NCBI RefSeq assembly: GCF_964355755.1
Contig: NC_092674.1
Coordinates: 317,001-381,000 of the forward strand
Length of the DNA: 64,000 nt
Direction of reading: 5' to 3'
From: Antedon mediterranea
Taxonomy: Eukaryota; Echinodermata; Crinoidea; Comatulida; Antedonidae
Shown piece by piece: positions 38,201 to 50,200 of the stretch. Under the pieces are notes generated by a model. That model did no database searches and was not told where the DNA came from. It was given only the letters and a program-made list of their open reading frames with translations. The translations under genes and the position numbers were made by a program. Positions within the stretch are counted from its first letter, which is position 1. Each line of letters starts with the position of its first letter.

Positions 38201-41200
38201 GCCTCAGGCTACAAAAAATTCGAGGTAAAATGTTCACCAAATTTGCAGGTTATTTCAGCGATAATCCAATTATACTCGGCCTTCGAGGATAATAAATCTC
38301 CGATAGAGGCAATGTGTCAAATTTTGACAAACGTTCGCTGCCTAGGCCCGTCATTTCTCCTACGAAGCTCTTCCATACATGCTTCGAGAGCGATCGTCAG
38401 CTGGTGCTGTCCTTGTTGGTGTAGACCGCTTAGTAGGCCTAGCTGGTCGGGGAGCCGCTGGTCGGTGGTGTTACCGTCGTGTAACATTGGGCTCAAATTC
38501 TTCGTCAATGAGTAAAATAATGGTCGTCAGGAGAAGGCATATTTCGGCAGGATTATCGGCGTTAAGAGGCATAAGGTTTGTCGCAAGGATAAGCAGTGTA
38601 AAAGGTAGCAAGTAATTGTTATTGTAAAGAAAGATCGCGAGTAAAAAATATACAACACGAAACTAGCGTGCGAAAATGGGGTCGTAGGTTGTAAAGACAA
38701 CTGACCTTAAAACGTAATTTCCGGTTTGTGATTCGTCGATTAAGCATTTAAGCGGTTAAATATTTCAAGTACGAACAACGCTCAATTTATAACCCGAGGC
38801 ATGGGTGAAATTAAGCGCTTATTTTAACCACCGTACGAACACGACCTAACTGTATAATAATTGTCCCATCACCTAGTGACACTGTTTCAAAAAGTTTAGC
38901 TTCCAAGTAAATGACAAGCAAGTTCCAGATTGTGATTTTAGAACAATTATGGCTTTGGCAAATGATTTTTAATTTGTTTTAGCTGCATAAACTACATTGT
39001 GCTACATAAGGTTATAAACCATACATGGTGAGATTTGTATCAGTTGTTCTGCATATAATGGTACAATAAATCACAAGTATTTCAGCTTGATCCCTTCAGT
39101 AAACATGTTGATTGAGTGATGACTGTTTACACTACTCAACCATAACAGAGTGTAAACATAAAATCAAAGGTGTAAACCACAAGAGACATGGAAGCTGGAA
39201 GAAACAAAAACAACATTTCTAAATTAAATCTCCATTTTAAGCAGACAATTATATTCCTGACTGCCGCCTCTCTCGTGTTAACCTATAAATTCCGCAAAGA
39301 AATTTAAAACAATATTTTGTGGGTGTATTTTTTGGTACATTTTTTATTAAATATGTTGGTCATGGTTGCTCAAACATTTTCTAAAGTATGGTGTTATAAT
39401 ATCATCATTTCTTGTTGCAAGAAATTTAATTTAATGGAATTTGTTGGCCATTGGCCCTCAGTAAATAAAAAACGTCTTTAAATATCAATTTGTATTATTG
39501 ATCCTTATTGCAATGGTTCAGTCATATAAACAAAGATTCTAAACAATAAAATAGGATAATAGGTTAACTTCAGTACTTCATTTTATAATTTTTCATCCCG
39601 AGGCCCTTCCTATGATGCATTAACAATAAGAACAACAGCAGCATTCGTATTGTAGTTTTGCTAGTTTTTTTTATTTGCCACCTACTCTCCTGAGCAAAAT
39701 CAGTCAACCTTTGTTCTTTGAAAGACAAAGTAACAAAGCCTATGTTAATGCCATGAAATAATAATTAACCTGGTATTACAGTTATAACCTACTATATTGT
39801 TAACTAGACTGTTTGAATGTGCTTTATTGTTAATTGTCAACGACATTAACGCGTGCGTGTGATATACAACAGATTTGTACGATGATCTGCTAAACAAGTG
39901 ACTCATACAAAGATTATTACTTTCGCCAAGTGAAGACAGTGAAATAAATGGTATCATAGTGAGTTAGAAAATGTAAAAAAAAATGCAAAAATAAAAGTAA
40001 TAAAGAATTTGTTGCATAAAATATACCAATAACATACAGTTGTTGATTTTGCTAGTTTCTGTTAAAAGATCAAGTCAAGATTTTCATTTTTAGATTTAAA
40101 CCAAAGCCTTTTTACTTAATATTGTGGAAACCTATTCTTATTTTGTTTTTTATTGCTTACTGCATAATATTAGACCAATATTTTAGTATGAAAAATGCAA
40201 AATTATTAATTATCATTATTAAAAACATACTATCCAACTACATATTTCCACTAGTCACTGATATTGTACAAATATTTACATCATAGATTTTGATAGTAGC
40301 TTTCTATTAGAGCCATTAATGCTTTAAATCATCAATTCTTTAGTTATAAATATAAATCACTTAATGCCTAAGTATTGATTTAGAATCAATCAAGTTATGT
40401 AAAAGGAACTTGACGTGTTATAACAATACTCCAAGCTGTATTGATTCATTTATGCTAAGGTGTGATAATATTATTTAATTGTAACATTTTCACAGTACAG
40501 GTGTATGACAATTTATTACCAAAACTTAAGACTTTGTTTACAGAATCAGTTAATGAGCAGGTTTACTTGAGGTAGAATAATAGATCACACCCTGTATAGT
40601 AATACTGTTTGATGTATGCTGAAATATTTGTTTCAGTAATAAAAAGCCTTTAAAATATAGAATGTACATATTTTCAACCCAATCTATTATTTTATTACAC
40701 ATTGATAACAAAAGGGCCAGGTTCACACTGTGTTAAAAACACCAAATTTCAAATCTAAGAAGGGTGGATTGTGAATGTCTGCATGACCTGTGACCTCAAC
40801 AACATATATCGTGATAATTTTTATTGTGAATGTGTGAACATGACTGAATTGAAACTACTAATGATTAAACACATAGATTAATGATTTCCAAGAACTGAAG
40901 ACTTGAAATGCTTTAGTGTCCATACAGACGATTTGAAGCAACACATCATTTAACATTAACATTTACACTTATATAGCGCACAATTCTATGATAAGCTCGT
41001 AATTAGCAGTGCTTTGTATACTGTTATAACATTGGTTGAAATTAAAAGTCTTTGTTTTTTAAACTGATTTTGGTCATCTAAATGTTTAATGTTACTCAGC
41101 ATTATTAACAGCAAACAGAAAATACTGTGTATGAAATAAATGATAATAAATACAATTTATCTTACAACAAATATATCTAGAAAGGGATTTATTAAATAGT

Positions 41201-44200
41201 TTTGTAGCAGATTTGTTTATTACCAAAACAAATTAAATTTGTGACATGTATTTGCAATAAAAATAAATATTGTTCAAGTAAAAGTTAAAAATCTTTGGTA
41301 GAAATGACAATAAATTTCATATTTTTTTAAAAGCAGATTTGCAATAAAAATGAAATTTAAAAATAGCAGCAGCTGAGCAAGTATTGATCAAGCTATAGAA
41401 GTGTTTGCTTTAAACTGAATTCTATACTTCTATTGTTTTCTTGAAATTTGTTATTATAATTCACATCAGTTGTTATTACTGAAAACATTTCCACATCAAT
41501 TTATGTATCTTTTACATTTCCAATTTACTAACTTTTTTATTTAATCTTTCTTTATTCTCAAATACACTTTCAATACAATGTACTGATTTCCAAAGTGGTT
41601 CAGTTCTTAACTACATAAATGTAAACAAAATACAGTATATAAATTGACAAAAGAAAATATAAAATTAAACCTAAAATTATCAAAATCAAATTAACACAAT
41701 TAAAGTAAGCACATTTAAAGGTTAAAACATAAATAATTGAGATTTTGAAACAAGATAAAAGAAGTTTTAATCATTGAGCATTAATTAGATTTAGTTTTGA
41801 ATTAAAACCTTAGTTCCATTTGTCTTCAATTGTTTTTTTTTTCTGTGCATAGATGACTTTTAGCAAACACATAATAAATATGTTTCCTTTTGCAATCACA
41901 TTTCATATCCGTACAACTTGTGCTTATAATACATCTCGTAAATTTCTGTAATAGTTAATAATGTTTGTATTGTTGGAAGCAATCGGCCAGATCCATTAAA
42001 CATTGTGTGGCTCAACTAAAATCCAACGCTGTTGCAAATATCACATTTTTAATGAAACTTCAGAAAATTAAATTTTGTTGTTGAAATTTCATGATTCAGA
42101 AGAAACATTATGGAGATAGTAATTTTTTTTTGAGTATAGGCATTTGTCACGATTCTGGCTTTAGAAAGATTCACTGAAAGCAAAAGATGATTCACTCACA
42201 AGATACCAGCAGAACTAATGTACATAATAAAGAGCTTAAAAGCTCTGTCTCAATCTAGTTTGATAAAGAAAGTGTGATGTGCCCAAATATGGTAGTGATA
42301 TGCCCAAATATGGTAGTGATATGCCCAAATATGGTAGTGATATGACATGTCTATATATGGCAAATAACATTTTTTTGTCACATAAAGTTTGATAGTGTAT
42401 AGACAGAGCTTTACAATGCTTTCTGTTTGTCTGTTGTTAAGAGTTTTTTCAGTTATTTATGTAGACTTTCTATAAATCTATTAACTAATTTGAATTATTT
42501 GGTATATTTTTAGATAATCCATGTCACCCACCTAGAAGTTTCAATACCAATAAGTTATTATTATCCATGTTGGCATGTATGGTGTCCATGCTTTGTAAAG
42601 AACAAGGACTAACAGTCATTGTAAGTCTTCTTTAATAATTGTTTATTAAATGAAATATATATTAATATTTTTGATTTACGTTGTTTGTTTCTGTAAACAA
42701 TAATTTTCAATTGAAGTGACAAACTAACAACTGCAATGTACTACTTAATTGAAGTGACATAATCCAAAATGTCATTATTAACAAATAATGCCATGTGTAG
42801 GTAATTTATAGGCTAATATGTTAACCGTGTTATTGTAAATGGTAAAATGATGAATTTAAAGGCGATATCAGTACAATTGTTGTTGTAAATTCAGTGCCAA
42901 AATTGAACCAGAGTGTACAGTATAGAACAAGTAATATTATTTCCACTTGTAGTTTGAAGACTGTTCATTTGTATGAGATACAAACATACTTTTACATCTG
43001 ATTTTGTTTGTGCTGCACTAGTGATATCGGTACTACGATACTGAAGGTGTCTTAAAAATAAAGACAAAAATAAATAAATAAAATACTTCAATAAATTTTT
43101 AATTATTTTTTTTTTCTTTCAGGGACTTTGTAGTGCTTATGACATCCTTGTTGCTTGTCGACTCACACCACAGAATATCTTTAGAGCAGTAGGCATATAT
43201 ACAGGTCATAAAAGTAGCAATATGAAAGACAAAATGTCTGCTAGTTCACCTTGGATCCAGTCATTATTAAAGCGCCACTTTATTTTATTTACCTCCGGAA
43301 TTGCCATGGCAACGGGTCGATATCTTATTATGGGTCGTCCACCAACATTTCAGCCTGTTGACAATCCAGCATCATTTTCAGAAAGTTTATTAGTTCGAGT
43401 AAGCATACAGTTAATTTATAATAATATAATATTCTTATGTAGTTGAAATGAGATGTAATGACATTATAGACTTTCTCTTAATTCAAAGTGAATCAAATAA
43501 TGCCATAGGCCTACCACATTAGGACATAGCATTATAACTCCTAACCTTTCTGATCTTATTTCCAAATAATAACTGTACATGAAAAGTCAAATAGACCCAG
43601 TAGTCATGCCCTCTAAACAATTACACTACTTTCAATAGTTGCCCTACAAAATACATTAATGGCTCTTCAGCTTATAGTTTGTTCTGAAGAACAATTCCAT
43701 TACTGGCCTACAATTACATTAGCTTTACATAGCCAGCAGCAGGCTGCCATAACTACCATACTTATGAAATGCGTTCACTATAGCTTGTCATTTTCACTAC
43801 TGGCCTACTGACTACAGAATTCAATAAAAACTGCCAGTAGCCAGTAGCTCTTTATTTCATCATTGGTCTACCAAATGCATTAAGTAGTTTACATGTTGTA
43901 TTTGACCAGTTAATCAATACAAGTCTCAGGTGACCATTTTGTACGTTGTTAATCAAGAGTATGTTAATATCGTTTATCACAGTCTTGTAATATATTGGTG
44001 AAGTTAAACACTTCTCTATATTATAATATACATACTCAAGTTAGCTTAAACTAGCTTTTAAATTTCTTCATATTTCAACTTGATGTTGCAGTTTATTTAA
44101 AATTTTTGACATTTATAGTAAAATTTCACATTTATAGTATTATGAATATTCATTTAAGAATTATGAATAATTCATAAGTTTCTTTGTTTATGTAAATCCT

Positions 44201-47200
44201 ATGACACCTTTTCAATGTCACCATACACAAATATACATAATTCATATATTGATGGTCTTAAGTGCTTGCTTAGATTTGTCTATACATTTTTAAAGAGATA
44301 TTTTAAACTTTTATATTGCTATGTATTCATGTAAAGCTACAGTAATACATTTCTTATACTCTCATTGAGTAATTTATGTGTCAAATGCATCTCTTTATTA
44401 GTAAAATTTCAAGGTTAATTTTATGTCATGGTTGTACTACACTTTAAATTAATTGAGTGAAACGATAATTCAGCTCATGAAGGCCTTATACACGCTACAG
44501 CAATTAGATGTCGTTGTATAGGTACACTTACGCAAACATTTATAATCTACTGTAGAGTAATTTTTATGTTGTGAAGTGTATCAAGCAGAGATATATATGC
44601 AATTAAAATAATGCGAGTTGGAGACAGCCGTCCATATGGATCTTAAAATAGCATCACATCTCAATTAAATAATACTGCAAAAAATAACTAGACTTAACCC
44701 AACTTTTATCCCTGATGTTTCTGAAATATATATGATCTGAGTAAATATTATACATATTATTATTAGTTACATTTTTGTTCTTTACAGATAATAAACTACA
44801 ACTATGTCTACTCATTAAATGTATGGTTGCTGTTGCAGCCAAGTTGGCTTTGTTTTGACTGGGCAATGGGTTGCATAAGCTTGATTCAATCTGCAACTGA
44901 TCCTCGTCTTCTCGCTGTCTTGCTGTTTTGGCTAAGCCTTGCAACGATTCTGTACAAAGCAATATATAGTCCTCCTAGTCAGAATCAAAGGTAATATGAC
45001 CAGAAGAAAAACAAATTATTTTTTTAGCGAAATAACAAGATTCAGGAATTTACAGTACGTTACTACAAATGTATTGTGTTGTGCACTTCCAACTTCTTTC
45101 AATACAAAGTTGTAAATTGTCAGATTGAGATGGGATAAATTTGAAACCAGTGTATATGCAAAGGAACATTAAATTCAGGACATTCATAATTGTTTTTCAT
45201 AATACTATCTGAAACTGTAAAATAATACTAAGAAATCAATATACATAATATACATACATATTATGTCTTATGCATTAAAAGAGAATTTATGTTAAAGTTT
45301 AATATAGAATGAAAGGTATAATCATCCAATTAAAGACACCAAACAGAATGCCATATTTTTAACATATGCGTTTAAAAAAAAATTGACCAAATAAAAACTT
45401 TCCAAACTCACTAAATAAACTTTATTTCCAGAAAACAAGGCCATTTCAGCAACAAAGTTCAAACCGATGTTTTAAAATCACATTATAACAAATGTAATCG
45501 GCAACTTATTGAAATCCTTTTACAGAATCTAACTTTTCATTTTCTGATTACATTTATTTGGGGCTCTCTCATCAATCTGAATTATCTTTATTGAATCGCA
45601 TCTTTCATTACAAAGATTTTACAACGATGTCACATCATCTCTTTTCCGGCTTCGATTACATTCAGTAATTAAATTACCTTCATTGAAACATCAATAGAAT
45701 TCTAATATAAATCTTGTATTATTGATATGCACACCGTCATGTTAATATTTGAAGATAAATTTCCTTTAAACTGATGTATCACAGAATCCATCTATCAATA
45801 GTGTTCAGGAAACAGCAGCCAGCTTAAAGGTGTTGCAATCAGCACTGTCTATACTATCAATCCAAACAAAATTCACTACAAATCCAAACTACTATCCTAA
45901 TATTGAAAGTGTTTGGAGATGTAATAAATTTTACTTGCTGTACTAAAAGGTAATTCTAAAGTGACACATGTTTAGAATATGTTATTCGTTTGTAGTCAAC
46001 GAGCCTTCCTCAAATAATAAAAACATGGAATTCAAAACAGGGCTTTGATTTGATATTAATTGCTGGTATCATTATTTTGGTTACACAGTACTGTAATGTT
46101 TTAATACAGCAATTTGAAGAGTTCATTATGAATATCATTTTTAGTCATAATAGAAGCAGTAACACCCTATACTGTACTATACGAGTGAGTGAGTGGCCGA
46201 GCGGTTAAGACAGTGGAACCGTAATTACGTAGCCATAACATCGACAAGGGCTCGAGGCTCACTCGCTCCATGGTTCTGGTGGTAGAACGAGTCTTCTCGG
46301 ATAAGGACTATAAACCGTAGGTCCAGTGTACACATAGCTCATGTGCACTTTAAAGAACCTAGTACATCTTTCGAGACGAGTAAGGGGCTACCCCGGTGTA
46401 CTAGTCCACACAAACACAGCCACTGTCACACACAGAAACTGTGCAATTGGGACTGGACCGTTTTAGAGGTGTTTACCACCTGTTGGTCCCGATCCTTCAC
46501 TAACAGTGTTAGTGAGAAGTTGAATAAATAAAATAAATATATTTAATATGTGTTGTTTCATATACCTTAAAACCATTTGGCTGGTTCACAATGTTTGGTT
46601 TTAAAAATGTATTTAGAGTAGAAAAGAATTTAGGAACCGTAAAAAAAGTCTATTTTGTAGAATGTACATCAAAATATTAATTTTCCATGTCTAGATTTAT
46701 TTAATATTATTGATGCTAACATTTTAAATATTTATAATAATTTATTAAAACTTGTTTTACAGAGTATTAACAATAGGCCTAGCTGCCATGATCATTCCAT
46801 TCTTGCCAGCGACCAACATTTTCTTCAGGGTAGGATTTGTAATAGCAGAACGAGTTTTGTACCTGCCAAGCCTAGGATTTGCAATCATTGTTACACTAGG
46901 TTTTAATTGTATTTGTAATGCTAAGCCTAGATGTCGTATGGTAAGTTCAATCAAAATTTATGTTTACTTGTTTCATTGTGTTCTGGAGCATAACTCATTG
47001 AAAGATTTTCCAAACGTTAAGATACTTTCTCAATTCATTATTAGAGATGCAGTAAAAAATGTATTATTTTAACTATGCAAACCTTTAAACAATAGGCTTG
47101 AACAACCCATTGATTAAGTAAGTAAATGCCAATGGGCTTATATTCCATATTCATTAACTACATGACTTAGTTGTTAATGCTAAATATTAAGCTTCTTCAC

Positions 47201-50200
47201 TCTATATTGTGTCTTCCATCACTCTTAGCACGAGGTAATCATTTATTTTGAATTCAATTATCACAAAAATAGGTTCCCTTGCAAAATGGATAATTGAAAT
47301 GAAATGCCTGTGTAATGTAATCATGTAAAGAAGTTCAATTATAAGAAATTGAAATTTTTTATTTCATTTATGGTGGAACAAAAATCAAATATGTATTAGC
47401 TAATAGAAGAAGATGTGTTGACATTCATATCTATTGCTCTATAGAATTTAATCAGAAAATCTTTTGAACTATCCTACAAAAGTTTCTTGAGTACATATTA
47501 AAACAATCTTGGAATTGCTCTATAGACAATTTTAATGCAGAAGACACTCTATTATTATTTTTATTTTTTGTGATACAAAACACTTACCTTAATGGCATGT
47601 ATGAATTTTACAAAATATCATTTTTAAAATATGTAGATATTTTCTATATTTTTCAGTTTATTCTTATTGGAATTTCATGTTTACTGTCTTCGCACATTCT
47701 ACGATGCATCCAGCGCAACCATGATTGGCTGACTGAAGATTCACTGTACTATTCCGGTTTGACAGTCTGTCCAAATAATGCCAAAGTTCATTATAACATT
47801 GCAAAAAGTGCTGTGGATAAAGGGAACATTGAAGAGGCTATTTTCAGGTATCGCAGTGCAATTCAGTTAAGCCCAAATTATGGACATAATGCTATGAACA
47901 ACTTGGCGAATATTTTAAAAGACAGAGGTGAGATGACTGAGGCGGAGCTGCTGCTAAAGAGTGCTGTTGAAATAAGGTAACAACTATTATTAACTAGACT
48001 ACAACTACAATGTTTTAATCATAATGAATGTGACTTTTCCCAATCTTAGTTAAATGCTGATTTCTTCATTTTCCTAAATTGCTACATTGAAAATATTTAA
48101 GTTGGAACTCACCACTACATTACATATTGACACATTATTTTTAAGGTGAAAATATTGGATATCCTTTGTTTTTATACTTGATACAATTAAAACCCCTTGT
48201 AGATTTGTAAATCAAAGAATAAAGGAAGTCTGTTAGCTGTAAATATTGGGACAGGTATAAGCAGGTGTGTTAGCTGGAACATCATTTAGAAAGTGATTCA
48301 GTTTAAAATTCCCCCGAGGTCTATATGTGTCGGTGACAAATTTGCTTATAATTGTTGTTGTTTTTTGTATTTCACCACTATAGTTCAAAAGTATGAGAAC
48401 CCCACAAGACAATAACTATCCTATTTAACCAAGTGTTTTTATTTTATTTTAGTTATAGTATCTTTTCCACCAAGATACAGCAGCAGCGGCACATTGCACA
48501 TATTAATTGTAAATTCAGAATAGATTCAAGGTATGCTGTTTATTTTTACAGGCCTGAGTTTGCAGCAGCTTGGATGAACCTCGGTATTTTACAAGCTGCA
48601 CTGAAGAAGTACGACCAAGCTGAAACCAGTTATCTTACAGCTCTAATGCATCGACGAAAATACCCTGACTGTTATTTTAATCTGGGAAATCTGGTAAGTG
48701 TGTCTATGGTATTAGATTCAGAATTGTGAATAGTGAAAATGATCTTGTTAGGTGTACTACGAACTATCTGTTACGATATTCAAATCTCTTCACTAAGGGG
48801 GAAAAAATCCTATTTTAGTGTGATTTTCCATTTTGCATTAATTTTTTTTTTATATATGGAATATTTATTCTGAAATAAAGTATTCAATTCAATTCAATAA
48901 CAGTTTCAGCGGCAGCTGGAGGGACATCAGTCTGCAATCCCACAGCATAGTCATTTTTTAGCAATTTACCTTTGGATTTATATATATCTATTTCTCTAAC
49001 TTCTGAAAAATTTAAAATATATACAGTATTAAATTCAAATCCTAGAAATAAAAATGTATAATACAGTATAAGGCATATAATAATAACTTCACTGAAGAAA
49101 TATAACTATTTAATATTAGAAAATTCCGATCACATAACTAATACCCAAGATCAAAATCCACATAATTCTGCTTTCATTTCAAATTATGGGTCAGCTGGTT
49201 TAGTTCAGTGAGATATTATGTAATCAATATTCCATTGCACATGTAAATTCACAGAAAAAATAGTTAAAACTCATAACATATCTCAATCTCTTAAATCAGT
49301 TGATACTCAAATTCTATCTGAACATTTTTTAACAGGTGCAATTTTTTGTTTCAGAGATATCAGAATGAATAAATGGCTTATACAAAATATATATACATAC
49401 ATTAATCTTTTCGTAGTCGTTTGCTGAAATAAAAATAAATATGAAATTTACATTTTTCTGTTTGCAATTGCAAGTATTAGATAAATTTGTTGATGCATTT
49501 ACTTGTTATTATAAACTGAATTTTATCTATTGTAACTCTGTTTATTTTAGATAGTAGTAGTCAACTCAAATCAGACACCATTGGGGTGGGTCCATTGGGG
49601 TGGGTCCATTGGGGTGGGTCCATTGGGGTGGGTCCATGTTGTTTCGTTTCCTGTACAAATTCAGTCACTTCTTCATCAAACATTATAAACAGAATTTAGG
49701 CCTTTAGTATCCACTGACTGTTTTCTGGGTTAGGTGACTTTTATGTATGACGTACATTATAAAAAATCATATTTACTGTATGACATTATTATTCAACACA
49801 TGTTTCATTATTTACCATCTGCAATAAAATTAATCTAATTCCAATTGAAAATCTATAAATCCCTTAGAGTAGTTAGTATGTAGATATTTCATGCTTTTCA
49901 TTATACATTATTCATTGGCTCCTAGTAGCAATCCCTTTCAGGCACCCATCCATTAACTAACGGATACTAGGTTAATTATCAACTATTTTTCTTATTATAA
50001 AAATGTTTAAAGTTTTTATCATCACTCAACAGTTATTGTTACAAATGATGCACCAGCGTTTTGGCAATTTATTGTGTTAATCTCAGAAGAGCTCTAATTT
50101 ACACAGAATGGTGTCTCCTTGCATACAAAATTGCATAAAATATGTTCTGTGTGTATTCTAAATCGTGATTACATTTTATGACTCGGATTTTGTAGTGTGT

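Larger units (their letters stand above)
17237..42513 (+). other. TMTC4 intron 3 (25.3 kb), repeat-rich
   Basis: Splits codon 231. Annotated separately inside it are three minisatellites, a nested MITE, a non-LTR retrotransposon, a 1.8-kb element, a GTCGG element, a Harbinger-like element and a small MITE. The stretches 17237-18280, 18781-20399, 21786-22958, 23868-25261, 27291-29992, 31777-34386, 35106-38127 and 38850-42240 are AT-rich sequence in which no gene or element was recognised; short open frames there lack domains. A TTATATAGCGCA segment near 40970 resembles a common dispersed marine-animal repeat but could not be bounded. Confidence 0.7.

Noticed and set aside
38021-38515. 164-codon open frame on the plus strand
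   Set aside because: Crosses the left boundary of the Harbinger-like element at 38131, so it mixes intron and transposon sequence. It is not a conserved protein.
40683-40850. Possible MITE with GGTTCACACTG and GTGTGAACATG ends
   Set aside because: Only about 8-10 terminal bases pair and no target duplication could be found.
46187-46269. Functional tRNA-Ser/Leu gene
   Set aside because: It folds in part, but the B box is altered and it is joined to a SINE body and A-rich tail, so it is a retroposed relic.
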